Below are positions 45,681 to 58,790 of a DNA stretch of 64,000 bases, piece by piece. A program made the translations under genes and the position numbers. Position 1 is the stretch's first letter. The number at the start of each line of letters is the position of its first letter. The stretch is taken from assembly GCF_030253575.1 (NCBI RefSeq), contig NC_080566.1, positions 12,928,501-12,992,500 on the forward strand, written 5' to 3'. The notes under the pieces were generated by a model. That model saw only the letters and a list, made by a program, of their open reading frames with translations. It made no database searches and had not been told where the DNA came from. Origin of the DNA: Rhododendron vialii (taxonomy: Eukaryota > Streptophyta > Magnoliopsida > Ericales > Ericaceae).

Positions 45681-45977
45681 GCCGTTCAAAAAGAAAGCCG
45701 GAGCATCCATATCCTCACACAAGCACCACCAGAAAAGCCCATTTAGAGATTTGGAGGTAGAGTTCATCGAATCCTCAATCTTTTTTTCATTCTGTCTTCA
45801 CTCTTCAGTCTTCACTATCACCATAATTTTTGAACGTGTCCGATTATTTCCCACGAATCCGGCACGAGTACCCGTACCCGTATCGTGTCGTGTCGACACG
45901 GGTACTTCGCCCATAAACATGGATCCGTGTAACATAGACGAGAAGTGAATATCAGTCGACATTCTTTAGTAGATATG

Positions 45978-46009
45978 GAAAATACCTTCAATTTCCTACA
46001 CAGATCCTC

Positions 46010-46043
<34 letters not shown>

Positions 46044-46105
46044 GAAAATACCTTCAATTTTCTACACACAGATCCTCGTGTGTGTGTGAGAGAGAGAAAG
46101 AGAGA
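45978..46105. repeat. Tandem duplication (~65 bp) including GT/GA microsatellites
   Basis: Two copies carry GGAAAATACCTTCAATTT, then CACAGATCCTCG, then (GT)n(GA)n. They begin at about 45978 and 46043. Confidence 0.9.
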
Positions 46106-47099
46106 CCTGTTATCTTATTCCATTACCATCTTATGTTATATGTAACATGGTTCTTTTGTAACTTATGCTCATTTTTGCTATTCTTGCACAGAGTTGCGTC
46201 TCAAGGATTCAAGTTTGTGTAAAGATGTTGAATGTAAAATGGTTTTAAAGGACAAAGCAGGTACAGGCCTTTTTGCCGTTGTAAGTTTGTTTCCATACAC
46301 ATGATGCATTATCCTCGTTAGAGAGTAGTTATTGTAGTGCATAATGGTGGTGAAGTCATTCCGGGTGGAATCTCTGAAAATGTGATTATTGCTTAGGGAG
46401 GCCTTATGAAGTATGCGAAGCATAGAAACCGATAGAGGTTATGCGTACGATCCTATACGGATACGGCGATGCAAGAAAGTTTGAAAATATAAGATATTCA
46501 TTAACCATTGGAAATGATAGTATTTTCATGCTACTATATCTTCCTCTCTAGAAGTAAGTAGAGTACTAGATTTTCTTTTTTTACAAATAAATTTTACTCT
46601 AATACTTATGCAAGAAGTGCCACAATTTAAATTTCATGAAAGTTAAGATATGTGACCTAAAGCATCCAAAAAGTATCTCCTACCGCAAAACTAAAAACCC
46701 AATTATATGGTTTGGATACTTCTCAGTCTCTCAATACGTATCAGCAAGTATCAAAAGAGCATCAGTATCCTATACGGATAGGATACGGGCACAGTTCCCA
46801 TATATAGATGTGTGCTGCTTCATAGGTTTGAAGCATATCATCTATTTCCGTTCTCGTTTAGCTTTTAAGATACGCCATATTTTTCTTGGTCTAGTAACGC
46901 ACCTGATTCCAATTTGTCCATCGATGCTCACCCCTACTGAAAATATTGCTTCATACGGATCGTGGTTTTTGAGATTTCTGGTTGAGCTTGATTCTTCGAA
47001 TCAATTTGTTGTTAGGAGCAAGTGCAGGACTTAGGTCAATCGCTGGGACTTTTTAGGTAGTTAGTAAGAGGATTTTCTATATGGCGAATATCTAGAGGT

Positions 47100-47570
47100 G
47101 TAAAATGGGTCGGGTCGGGTACGGCACGTTTGAAGGCGGCACGGGCACGGCACGGGCACGGATTAATCCTAACATGGCACGAGAACGGCACGGTCTTAGT
47201 GGGCACGCGGCACGGCACGCGGCACAGAAGTGAGTGGGAACGACACGGGCACAGCACGGAAGTTGGCCTGGCACGGCACGGCACGGCACGGCACGGCACG
47301 ACACGGTCTTAGATGGGCACGGCACAGGCACGGCACAGGCACGACACGAAAGTGAGATGGGGCACGAGTCACGACACGGTTCTAGCCAGACATGGCACGG
47401 CACGACACGGGCACACGGCACGGTACGGGCACGGAAGTGAGGGGGAACAACACGGAAGTTGGCTTGGCACGGGACGGCACGACACGGTCTTAGATGGGCA
47501 CAGCACGAGTCACGACACGACACGGTTCTAGCCAGGCACGGCACGACACGGGCACGACACGAGGCATGGG
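47100..47570. repeat. Degenerate GGCACG/CGACAC array 1
   Basis: The array is GC-rich and built from 5-6-bp words GGCAC, GACAC and GGGCAC. It is arranged in longer imperfect units of about 110-190 bp, with the phrase ACACGGTCTTAGATGGGCAC seen at about 47300 and 47480. It begins after GGGTCGGGTCGGG at about 47107. Open frames across it, all rich in Arg/His/Cys or Gly/Thr/His, are repeat artefacts. A second array is at 51236-51650. Confidence 0.85.
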
Positions 47571-47796
47571 AAAACAAAAAATATATATGTTATTAAATAA
47601 ACAAGGGATTTCAGATTATAGTTTACTTGTATTTTTTCATAATCCAATAATTTATTAATCTTTTCCTTTTATTTAAGTAAAATAAGCTTTTAAAATATTT
47701 TATATGATTAAGAAATTTTAAATCAAAATTCAAACATGATAATATACCAATTACGACACATATATTGATATATATTGTGTATTATCTAATAAAGAT

Positions 47797-47904
<108 letters not shown>

Positions 47905-47944
47905 AATAAGGAAAAAAACTAATTTTAAAAAAAATTTGGTTTTA

Positions 47945-48025
47945 AAAAAATAATCTCTATGGGGTTCAAACCCAAGTCCTTGGGGACTTGACACTTATCT
48001 CAAACCAACAAGGCCAACAATCTGT
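47945..48025 (-). mobile_element. Possible tRNA-derived SINE head
   Basis: On the minus strand TGGCCTTGTTGG resembles a pol III A box and, 30-odd bases on, GGTTTGAACCC resembles a B box. The downstream side runs into T-rich sequence and then the composite microsatellite, which could be a SINE tail. No target duplication was found. Confidence 0.4.
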
Positions 48026-48087
48026 TTGTGTTTATAATTAGAGCAAGTAATATATATTATATAATTTTATTTTATAAAAACGGGCCT

Positions 48088-48893
48088 CTTGTATGCTAGC
48101 TATACGATTGCAACACAAGTATGATGATCCATACCGTTCATTTTGTTGTTCTTGGTGTTTTAATCACTCTCGCACATTTTCGGGTCTATTGGGTTTTTGA
48201 AACCCTTTTATCGGGACGTAGATTTATTAATAGGAAATTTTTTGTTATGTGCGATCGAGTATATAACAATAACCAATTTACTTCATTTTTTGCACGAATG
48301 ATATAAACATTCCCACATAAAAGGTTGACGGTTCCGATTTTCAAAAAACAGCTTGGGCAGCCCTAAAGTGGTGCATTATAGGACTTTAATGGCTTTGGAA
48401 GCACCGATTGTGTTCTGATCACGTGGTTTCCGACATCCGATTATCACATATTTTGGGGAGAATGGTAAATTTGACAAGATCTTAAATCGTAACGGTTTAG
48501 ATTGAATATTCGAAAAAATGAGTCTGCAGCTACCTTTCAAATCTATACATCTAACTTATCTGGTTCTAAACCAATATATTCCGCTATTGTCCAATGTATG
48601 CTATCCACACGATTGCGACACAAGTATGATGATCCATACCGTTCATTTCATTGTTCTTGGTGTTTTAATCACTTTCGCTAATTTTCTGGTCTATCGGGTT
48701 TTGGAAGCCCTTTCATCGGGACGTAGATTTATTAATAGAATTTTTTTTGTTATGTGCGATCAAGTATATAACGATAACCAATTTACTTCATTTTTTGTAC
48801 GAATAATATAATCACTCCCACATAAAAGGTAGACGGTTCCGATTTTCAAAAAACAACTTGGGCGGCCCTCAAGTGGTGCATTATAGGACTTTA
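48088..48893. repeat. Pair of ~300-bp direct repeats 200 bp apart
   Basis: Copies lie at about 48088-48388 and 48592-48893. Both contain ACACAAGTATGATGATCCAT, TCGGGACGTAGATTTATTAA and GTGGTGCATTATAGGACTTT, and differ at roughly one base in ten. The unit has no long frame. It could be the LTRs of a very small (TRIM-like) element or a local duplication. No primer site was seen. Confidence 0.75.
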
Positions 48894-48998
48894 CAAGAAT
48901 TTTTCTTTATTGAGTGCATATGGATTATGGTGCGACTGTTGCACATGATCACGCACTAGTATAAATAGAAAGAGATGAGAGGCGAAAGCCCTAGCAGC

Positions 48999-50727
48999 TG
49001 TAGTGACCCGTAATTTTGGACCGTATTTTTTTTTTAAAGAAGTATTGTAATTATTAGTAAAGGCGTGACACGTGGAAATACGAATAGTGTCGTGGTTATA
49101 TGATTAGGGGGTTGATGTGAAGGAATCATTAGTGTAGGGGTGAAAGTATAATAAGTGAATATGGATATATATGTTGGAACTTGGAACGCGGGAAATCATT
49201 TTTCTTTCCCTTTTCTTTCTTTTTTCTTCTTCTTTCTCGTCTCTCTCTGCTCCTCCTCCGAAAACACCCCCCTCCACTTCTCTCCTCGATTTCATCTACT
49301 TAGGGCGTGATTCCGAACAAAGCCCAAGACTTAAAAGTTGTTATACGGAGCGCGGGCTTCCTATCCATTCGAGAAAAATCATGATCGGACCTCGTGGGGC
49401 TACGGTTGACTTGGTCAAAGGGTCGGGTTTTGCTCAAAACCCTTGAGGTAGGAATTTCTTACTCTTGTTATGCGTTTATACGGTGTTTATGTATCTAGAT
49501 TGTGCCTTGTTTCGTTGTTTGAGCTTGTTTCTTCCATTTCCTAGAATCTGCAGAACAGGGTCTTCGTTTTTGGGGTTTTACCCCTTCTTAAGCTCAAAAT
49601 TGAATTTTGGTTCCTTCGTATGAAATAGAGTAGACTTAAAGCCCGTTCTAATGCCGCTGGAATCACTCAAAACCGTTGAGAATTGAATTAATGGTGGATT
49701 TTAGAAGTTTGGTCACGAATCTGTCTCGGTTTCTGCTCATTTTTGGTTTGCGCCCAATTTCAAATGGCTGTAACTTTCTTGTCTGATATCCGATTCATGC
49801 AAACTTTATATCGATTTCGAGGTCTTGAAGTCAGCTTTGTATTGCCGCTGGAATCGCCTTTAAACTCTTAGTACACCGAAAGTTATGATTGTTTGAGTGG
49901 AGGTGTGTCAATCTGTCACGTTGATGCGTGACAGATTCGTATTGCTTCGATAAATGCCTGTTTAACCATCCTTAGAGTGCAGATTTGACTAGGGTTCCTT
50001 CATACCTTTTAAGCTTCGTTCACTCACGCCACTTTTGGGACTGGAATCATTCAAAAGTATTGAGAACTCAATTTATAGTGATTTTTAGAAGATTGCCCTG
50101 TAATCTGGAAATCTGGGCAGCGTACAGAGCTTCGTTTTTCATCGTTTGCTATGGTTAAACGATGCTATTGGTTATGGGTCCTTATGGGTTTAAAAGATTG
50201 GTAAGTTGGTGAACTTTTGGCGTTAGAATCATTGAAAAATATTGGGTATGAAATTTTTAATGAATTGTCGAACACTGATTGCTCTCTAGGACAGTTTTGG
50301 TCCGTTGATTCTCATTCGTCTGTTTTGATCTGTAAGATGGGATCTGTACTTCTCATACTCCTCGAAGCCGGTAAGATGGGACAAAGCCCTTCTCTTCTGT
50401 ATGTTTATTTTTTTCCTTCTTTTTTTTATTTATTTTTTATTTTACCGAATTGTTGGTTTGATCTGTTTTAACAGTTGGGTTTTTTTTTGGGTGTGATTGC
50501 AGTACTCGATGTGTGCATATGGGATAGTGTACTTGGATAGCTTTTGTAGCTGTTTTCGATCCAGCAAGTGCCCTTCCAACATTCCAGAATCCATTCTCTC
50601 TCTCGCTCTCGGAAGGTGAACAGTGAGTCATTGACTACCCAATCTCTAGTACTTTATGTGTTAGTAGCTCGTATTTAACTTGGTGGATACCTCTAACTTG
50701 GTTTTATGCCAAACCTGAGGTGTAACA
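48999..50727 (+). mobile_element. Putative gypsy-type LTR (solo or truncated element)
   Basis: The stretch begins TGTAGTGACCCGTAATTT and ends GAGGTGTAACA, the TG...CA ends with the ..GGTGTAACA/GGTGTGACA finish of many plant gypsy LTRs. It is about 1.73 kb with no coding frame. No 5-bp target duplication (GCAGC versus AAGCC) and no PBS are visible, so the borders are tentative. Confidence 0.5.
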
Positions 50728-51235
50728 AAGCCAGGCTAAATATTGAGTTTGTTTTTAGTTAGTATAGTTAGTTTTATTTGATTGCATTGCTTAGCCGAGG
50801 TGGTGGCATAACCCCTCGCATATTCTGTTTGCTGAGTTGAGGTGGCGGCCTAGCCCCTCCAGTCTGTTAGTTTGTTAGCCTGTTAGCTGTTTATTTGATT
50901 GCATTGCATGAGCGTTAATTTTTGCACTATAAGAAACATGTGGACTGGGAGGCAACCGAAAATTGAAATTGGTGATATATTCACTTGTCGTGGACTGCAA
51001 TACTGGCGTGCCTTGATGAGAATACATTTGTGAGAGCATGTGTTTTCTAGGGGGATGCACCTTGCACGTAAGACACTGGATAATCATTATTCATTAGGAT
51101 TGAAATATTGAATACTACGATATACAACTTAAGAACATTAAAGGCACCGATGCACCGGAATGTGTGTTTTTTGGGAAGATTTATTTTTAGACGAAAATCG
51201 GTTGCCGGTTGGTGATGTGTATACAAAAATTGATG
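50728..51235. other. Unassigned stretch between LTR and array 2
   Basis: The sequence contains the phrase GAGGTGG(T/C)GGC(A/C)TA..CCCCTC twice (about 50797 and 50840). It could be internal retroelement sequence. No gene is visible. Confidence 0.4.
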
Positions 51236-51650
51236 GCACAACATGGCACGATTAAGGGCAGGCACGACACAAATAGACAAAAAAAGGCACGGCACGACCC
51301 GACCCGACAAAAAAAGAAGAAGCACGGCACGACACAACCTGACAAAAAAAGGCACGACACGACAAAAAAAGACACGGCACGACACAACCCGACAAAAAAG
51401 GCACGGCACGACACGACCCGACAAAAAAAAGCACGACACGATGCGGCACGATTAATTAATCGGGCACGGCACGACACGATTTTATAAAGGCACGGCCCGA
51501 CAAAACAAAATGGCCCACCACGGCACGGCACGGGCACGGTACGGCACGGCACGCCATGGCACGATGAAGTAAACGGGCACGGTACGGCACGACCTGAAGC
51601 ACAAGTTGGCACGGAAGAAAATGGCATGGCACGGCACGACAGGCACGTTT
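51236..51650. repeat. GGCACG/CGACAC array 2 with embedded A-rich minisatellite
   Basis: From about 51270 to 51435, units of ~27-31 bp alternate GGCACGACACGACCCGAC with runs of A7-A8, about six times. After that come irregular GGCACGGCACG words to about 51650. Word usage matches array 1 at 47100-47570. Confidence 0.85.
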
Positions 51651-52315
51651 GACATATCTCAGCAACACTAGAGCATCGTTAAACAATTTATAATGCTTTT
51701 GTGCCTCTTAAAGATGAAAGTATTAGTTTGGTCTTTGGCTCCTACTTTCAATTTAATTTGATAACGAAATGATGGCGAGGATAATGCACTTGTTTATTTG
51801 TTGGGAATCCTTGAATACAACTTTGCAGCATTTTTTTCTTTTGATACTTGAGTGGAAAATTTTAAAGTTGAGAAAAGCAGCTGTGTAGGCCCAAATTGCT
51901 GCAAAACAGAGGTGCAACGGAGCCACAACGACCTTAATCATTAAGTTTGAGTACTGAAGATTCAGTATATGATCGTGACTGATTATGTTTGATGTCCGGA
52001 AAGATAGCGATGAAACTTGACCTGAGATATTCAAACAACTCAACATGTTCACTTATGATTGGAAAATCATTTGTTTGGATGGAAGGATAGGGAATGGATG
52101 TTGGTATAAAAGAAAAAACAAGGGAAAAAAATGCTTTATTGCGGAAGCGGGTTGATATATGCACAGTCTTTATAATGACTTTTTACAAAGTAGCCGAGAT
52201 GCACTTACTTTATGGACATCTAACCCTGCAGATTTAGCGATAATATTATGATTTACTGTTTGTGTCTGATAGCATTCGTAGGCATAAAGAATTGTTTCCT
52301 CTAACAAGTCTTTGA
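51651..52315. other. Unassigned stretch
   Basis: No gene or repeat boundary recognised. Confidence 0.5.
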
Positions 52316-52760
52316 AATCTTGAGAAGAGAGAAATTTTATGGGAACTTGAAGTGTAGTTTTGCCATTGATAAGGTGGTATTTTTGGGGTATGTTGTATCT
52401 TCAAAAGGGGTTCACATGGATGAATACAAGATTAAGATCATTGTGGAATGGCCAACGCCTACAAGTGTTCATGAAGTGAGGAGTTTTCATGGGTTAAATA
52501 CTTTCTACTGGAGGTTCATTGCCAACTTTAGTAGTATCGCGGCTCCTCTTATTGATTGCCTCAAGCAAAAGGTGTTCATATGGTCCCAAGAAGCCACCGA
52601 GAGTTTCAAATTGTTGAAGTCCAAGCTTACCGAAGCTCCTATATTGGCCTTACCTAACTTTGACAACTTTTGAACGTGATTGTGATGCTTCGGGATGCGA
52701 ATTGGTGGAGTTCTAAGCCAAGGTGGTCACCCATTGACCGATGTCTTGCACAGTATGCTA
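52316..52760 (+). pseudogene. Ty3/gypsy reverse transcriptase - RNase H fragment
   Basis: The frame reads L-R-R-E-K-F-Y then V-V-F-L-G-Y-V-V-S-S-K-G-V, E-W-P-T-P, V-R-S-F-H-G-L, F-S-S-I-A-A-P-L and A-P-I-L-A-L-P, the thumb and connection region of gypsy RT. It passes into the RNase H start (C-D-A-S-G) after a frame change near 52672. It is truncated on both sides and not functional. It ends about 90 bp before the left arm of the inverted duplication. Confidence 0.88.
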
Positions 52761-52850
52761 ATAGAATACGCATGTCATTAGGTACACTAACTATTGGTAT
52801 CCTCTCCATTTTTACTAATTCAATTCAAGGCACTCAGTCAAACTTATTAT

Positions 52851-55800
52851 CCTAATTGGACTTCGGTGTCTATGGATACAACATAGGTAAAGGAGAAAAA
52901 GTTGAACGCAAGCAATTAATTAGAAATCATGACACAAGATTGCTTGTAGCAAACAAAATAAAGGGTAAGATATACATATTGAATTGAAAGATAGAAAGAA
53001 CTGGAAGTCCATCCTAAGTAAATGTAGGAAAAGCCCACAAATGTAGGAAACGCCCACCCTAGAGCAATCCCATCAACCGTGATTCTGGCACACTTCTTCA
53101 CCCTGACATCTACCGGTCTTGGTGCTACCAAGAGTTATAGCAGCCAAAGAAAAATAGAAACAACTAAAGACCAGATGGAAAACAAAACTAAGTTTACTGT
53201 TTATGAAAATTTTTATTTCCTAAATAAATTCACTACCATTATTCTTGAATGTGAATACTCCAAATTTTTAGTAAGACATTTCAATATTATGGGCCTCAGT
53301 TCCTAAGAGCTACCATATTTCGGAGATGAATAATTAAGTTTGATAATTAGTAATCATCTATCAGTGCATGATGAAACATAATCTAAAGCTTCAACTAAGA
53401 AGGTAGGCCTAAACTATCAACACTAAATGTAAATATTAAATATATGGCCGAAAAATATTCATGTAAACCTTACCAAGCTTAGAGGTAACTTCTGTAAATT
53501 CCTGCAAAACAAAGAATGGTTTTAGATATAGCTAAAATGAGGAAAAAGAAAAATGATAAAGATACATTTTATAAGTTCTTCAGACTTCGTCTCCTCCAAG
53601 TGTGTCTCCTCCAAGTGTGGCATGTAAAGTGAGAACATCACATATAACTCATTCTCTATTTGTTGCCATGTCCTGATTTTTGATGGCTTATTGTTTCGAA
53701 ATGACTTCACCGTTTTCTTTTCAACTGCTCGCAACGACCTTGCCTGCCATCAAGAGAATAGCGAACATGTAAAAGAAAAAGAAAAGAGGTTCCTACCGGT
53801 CAAGTGCACATAATCTATGTTCTTGTTATTGTAAACTTGATGCTTCCAAAGTTTTTACAACAAAAAACCTACGTACTTGCTAAATGATGAGCAGCTTTTG
53901 CACATGTAAGAGGGTAGGTGCTTCTTGTTCGGAAATTATATGAGATGATTTTGCATCAACAAGAAGGATTATAGCCTTGTTTTCTCATGGAATAAGATCT
54001 ATCAAATAAAGTGACAATCTTGGAAAAGCAATGAGAGCTCAAACAGAAAACAGATGCACTGAGGACATAAATGTTGCATGATAGTATAAATATCAAGGGT
54101 TCTAAGACCATAAAACAATTGATATTTATCTAGAGGAAGACTTAACCTTCGCACAGGCCTCTTCCTCCGCACGGGCATGTTGAAACATGTGGATGAAGCA
54201 CATTATCATAAATGAGAGCAATGTAGCACCACCTAAGAGCTTCACATCCTTAGAATCGACGTAAGACAAATTAGGATGTTTTTGTGATTCTCCTTCCTCC
54301 TCTTTGGCACTCGATTTTTCACGCATTTCCTCTACCCAAGCGTTAAGCGCTCTCTTGTACACTGGATGCTTGCATATGTGAAAATGTCAATCTTTAGACT
54401 CTTCAGGTACATTATTTGCAGCATACCAAATGCTTCGAGTGTCAGCATCGGTGTCCATAGGCAAGAGTGATGAAAAATAATATCCTCATTTTTCCTACAT
54501 AAATAAGTATGCAAATATCATCTTCAACAATTGCTGATGTCACACCCCAAAATGAGAAGTGACCGGCCATGAACCACAAGACCAAAACTCGTAGAACATG
54601 TAGCCTAAAAAGAAATTTAATTAAATTCCAAAGCAAAGAACTACTAAACAGCCAACCACTTTTTTTTTATTAAAAACAACTCCAACCATTTAAGTTCAAC
54701 AAAAGAAAGCATGGGGCACAAACGTCCCATGAAACAACCAACATCCACTGATCCAACCATAATAAAAAGAATCCATTTTTTTTTTGACAAATGTTTCGAA
54801 TGCGGAAGCGATTATTTAAACAAAAATAAATAAAATGATGAGACACCCTAAGGAGGTCAACAAATGAAATCCCCGAGATGCCGCCAGAGTTCTCCTAACT
54901 GCCCAACTTGCCTGAAAATGAAGTTGGAATAAATCCGTCAGCTGACGAGCTCAGTGAGTAGTAAAAGCATGTACAATAATACAGTTCTAAAACTTGGCTA
55001 AAAATAGATTATCATGTTAACATATTTTGGCATACAAAGGTGTGCATCAACGAACAAATTTGGCCATAAATCATTTACCAATAAATCTCAATGGTGATCA
55101 CAAATCAATCTCCAACAACAATGGGGAACCACAACCAATATCGATAGAACCAAATGCCAGTGAATAAATATCTCATAATTGGATCCAATATCGTATCTTA
55201 GAGTCACCACGAGTAGGCAGCCCGTGGAACTTTTCTTGAAGATCGATCCGGCAAAAGAAAGCTGTTGAGCATTAGAGTCACCGGCCTAACCCAGTCTCTT
55301 CTCTAACGGCCAGAGTCACCCGCACATAGAGGATTAATTTCCCTGGACTTTCCAAAAAATGTTCCCAACAATATTCACAAAGTTCTCACCAAAAAGATTA
55401 TCAAAACAATAAAGGATTTCACCAAATATTTTATTGCATGCCGATTTAAGTAACCAACTAAATAGTTATGGGTTTCCAATTCCAATCATAAAATCTTCTA
55501 AACAATATTTAAGGGACACGGGGAAGTTCGAAAATACATAACATGCTTAACCACTCACCTGGGTCCAAAAAGTAATGAAACTTGAATCACGCAAAACGGG
55601 ACTTTCCTGTAAAAGTAAAACATTCGAATAACTAAGTAATTTAAATATATCACTAACCATACTAATTAGGAACACCCCTATTATTAAATTACCCCAACTT
55701 AACCCCTTCCTAAATTCCTAAACCACCTGTGGCCACCACTAAAATCCACCTACGAACAACAAGGATTCATTTTGTCTCTTAAGAACAACCATGCCACTAC

Positions 55801-58790
55801 TTTATTGTTCTAAACTACTAACAATTTCGTCCACATATGAATTGAATACAAAGCACATGTTCCTACAACATCAGATCAAAGCCCAAATCCATTTGGTTCG
55901 TTCTACTACTGTTAACATCAAAATTACTTCACAAACGTCCAATTCATTGGAAATTTCCAATCGACTACAAATCCACCGCATAACACCGTAAATCGTACCC
56001 ACCGCCAATACAATCCAATGAATCACTTTGAATAATTTCCTAATTAAGTATTTGATCCTTCTCTAAAATCTACATATAGGTCGAAAGAGAAAGAAACGGG
56101 AGATACCCAACTCACCTCAAAGGAAAACACTTCCGAATTCTTGAACTCCGACTTCGACTGTGCTGGCTCTTTTCTTTTTCTCTCGGAACAATGACTCTAA
56201 TATAAAACAAAACCCTCATTCGCTTATGTATAAAACCCTAAGTACTTCTCCTAGAACTGCCCACTACTCACGTCACACCCTAAATTATAGCCATCTGGTT
56301 AAACAAAATATCTAATATTCTAACTGAGGTAAGAACTAAATTACTATGGTTAAAAAGCTCATACCCTTCTAGTTATAATAACGACAATTGCACCCGTTGT
56401 GCACGCAAAAGTAATTAATTGGGATAGACCACACAACACCCAATTATTAATGATCCAAAATAACTACTAAGATAAATAAAATTTCTAGGCCGTAACAGCT
56501 AAAGCATTAATCATCTTCAACAACTGCTAAAACATTAATGATTAGACATACAAAAGTAAATAGAATTACGGAGTACCTGTTATAATTGCAAATAAAGTCA
56601 TTAGATGAGCAACATCATCGCGAATTAGATTGCTTCTAAGGAGTTCACTAAATATGGCATTTAGAGCTACACAATTTATTTTGAAATTAGCTTCCCCACT
56701 CCCACACTAAATGCTCTCAAAAGTTACAACGTTTAACTTCTCGTCCAATATGATATTTTCACTTTTTAAATCACGAAAAGCTATTCCATTAAGATGAAAG
56801 CGCTGAAGCTCGTTATACCCCTATATGTAATGCAATATTTGTTAGTATTTTTAAAAGACATGGAAATAGTATAAATATTAGGAAAATTTTAAAGAGTTGC
56901 AAGAAAACATAAACAGTTACCTGATGATATGTCTTCCGACATTTGTCAATCTTGATTTTTTAAACTTTGATTCACCAGCTTTGAATGATAATGTCTTCAC
57001 AACGTCCTCTTTATAATCTTCAATCCATTCATGAAGGGTACCCCCTAGCCATTGCTACATACAAAACACAACAATTAGCATGATGAATGTTACACTCAAG
57101 TATAAGATAGAATAATACCTTGCCAAGAGAAGATAAATAACTAAAACCTGTGAAGTTTTTGTCAAGGAAAACAACCAAAGTAGAGGTTGATTAATTTCAG
57201 AATTACTCAGTTTGTTGGTGCAATATATATCAAGTTTTCATAGGTTGATTATTTTGGTAACGAGTTAAGTTGGTGGAGTGAGCGATGCAATGTATTACTC
57301 TCTCAGGTACTAATACAAAAGAAAAGAATTCTGCTTTCATTAGTGCAAACATTGCGATAATTGACCACATGACTTCCAATTAAGCAATCTCTATATACCA
57401 TAAAAGCTTGCCCTCAGTCTATGTTTTATGGTAACATCTTAGTATGAGAGATTTTCCAAAATGGATTCAGGTCTTAAATAGTGCTCTACTCGTAGTAAAA
57501 CTGGTTCTCCTATTTTAAGTGCAGGAGGCTGAGAGCAAATGTTCAACACTGTAACCCCCGAGGTGAACCTTTTAAAGGTACTTGGGTATTTTCTTGAAAC
57601 TTGAACTTGGACACAACTGCAGCACCCCATCAGAGACTACAAATTGGTTTGGTGCACACTCTAAGTAAACTTTAGAAAACTAAAGATTGATCTTATATTT
57701 CATTAACATGACCTTGAAGGAATGCAAATGTAAAAAGAGTTACACTTGAGCTGCTTCTTTATGGGAGCTTCCACATCTTAACAGCACGACAACTAAGGTT
57801 TTATCACTCCTAAGGAAATAAATATTGATGCAAATGGGAAATGGGAGTGTCTTTACCTAGATATAGAAATTGGTAAGAAAAGCCTCATGATTCTAACAAA
57901 TTAAGTTACTCAACTAATTACTCAGCCATAACCAATTTCTATGGATTTACAATGACTAAATAATATTGATGACCAATTATTTAACACCACATGTAGATGC
58001 AATTACCAATTATTTAACACCACATGTAATGCAATTCTCACCATATTTAAAATATTCCGAGACTCACTGTGACACATCCTAAAGTTGTAAAGTAGAACAT
58101 AGTCATTTAATATAGCAAAAATCGCAATTTGTTTTTTGTGTAAGAGAAATTTTGTAACCATCAAGAGACTAATTGAGCAGGGAGAGTGGTTCGATGTCAC
58201 CAACATCAAGAGAAATTTCACATTCTTACTCTTATCTCCCCGATGAAATGCTTCCCTTGTACAAAAGGGGTTCGATGTCACCAACATGTGGATTAGTTCT
58301 CTAATCTCTTCATCCTCTGATTTCTTCATCAGAGATGCATAACAAGAATTAAATAACTCTAAATGGCTAGCCAAAAATTAGATGCAACATGGGGCACAAC
58401 ATCCTGAACCACCTCCATGATCCTAGCCAAATCATGCTCATCCCTGTTGACCTTACCTCTTTCCTTGGCAATGAGCTTATCAGATTCCACTACTTCTTCC
58501 TCGTCCAATACTTGGAACAAAGAACCACTGTAAAGAAGCTCAATCAACGCACGCAGCTCGTCCGACAATGAAGCCGTCGTCCCGGGCTCATTGTTGTTCC
58601 TCATGTTGTCATTCAAGACCTCAATAATCTCCTCGGATTCCCTGAGTAATATTTTGGTCTCGGCTTCAGAACAGATCAAAGTTCGTTCTTCATTGGTTAT
58701 CGACTCTCCCCCATTATTCTTTTGCATGGTCACTTTAGTGCATTCAAGTTTCGTAACTAGCTCGTCTTTCTTCCGTAACAATTTTCTGTA
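52851..58790 (-). repeat. Left arm of the large inverted duplication
   Basis: Reading the minus strand from 58790 down to 52851 reproduces the right arm (59093-63965) at roughly 90% identity. Landmarks include AGCTCGTCTTTCTTCCGTAA at the inner edge and GTCTATGGATACAACATAGG at the outer edge. The arm holds a solo LTR (54538-56497) missing from the right arm. Without it the arm is about 3.98 kb. Confidence 0.92.

Larger units (their letters stand above)
45257..47099. other. Non-coding stretch with two short tandem repeats
   Basis: No gene is convincing. An ATG at 45678 opens a 22-codon frame (M-A-V-Q-K-E-S-R..) just after the 45582 repeat and might be a first exon. A patch at 46190-46260 reads as L-R-L-K-D-S-S-L-C-K-D-V-E-C-K after an AG. 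Both are unrecognised. Confidence 0.4.

Noticed and set aside
47036..47577. Long Arg/Cys/His-rich frames on both strands
   Set aside because: They are translations of the GGCACG array. The same composition appears in all frames and again at 51047-51690, so they are not genes.
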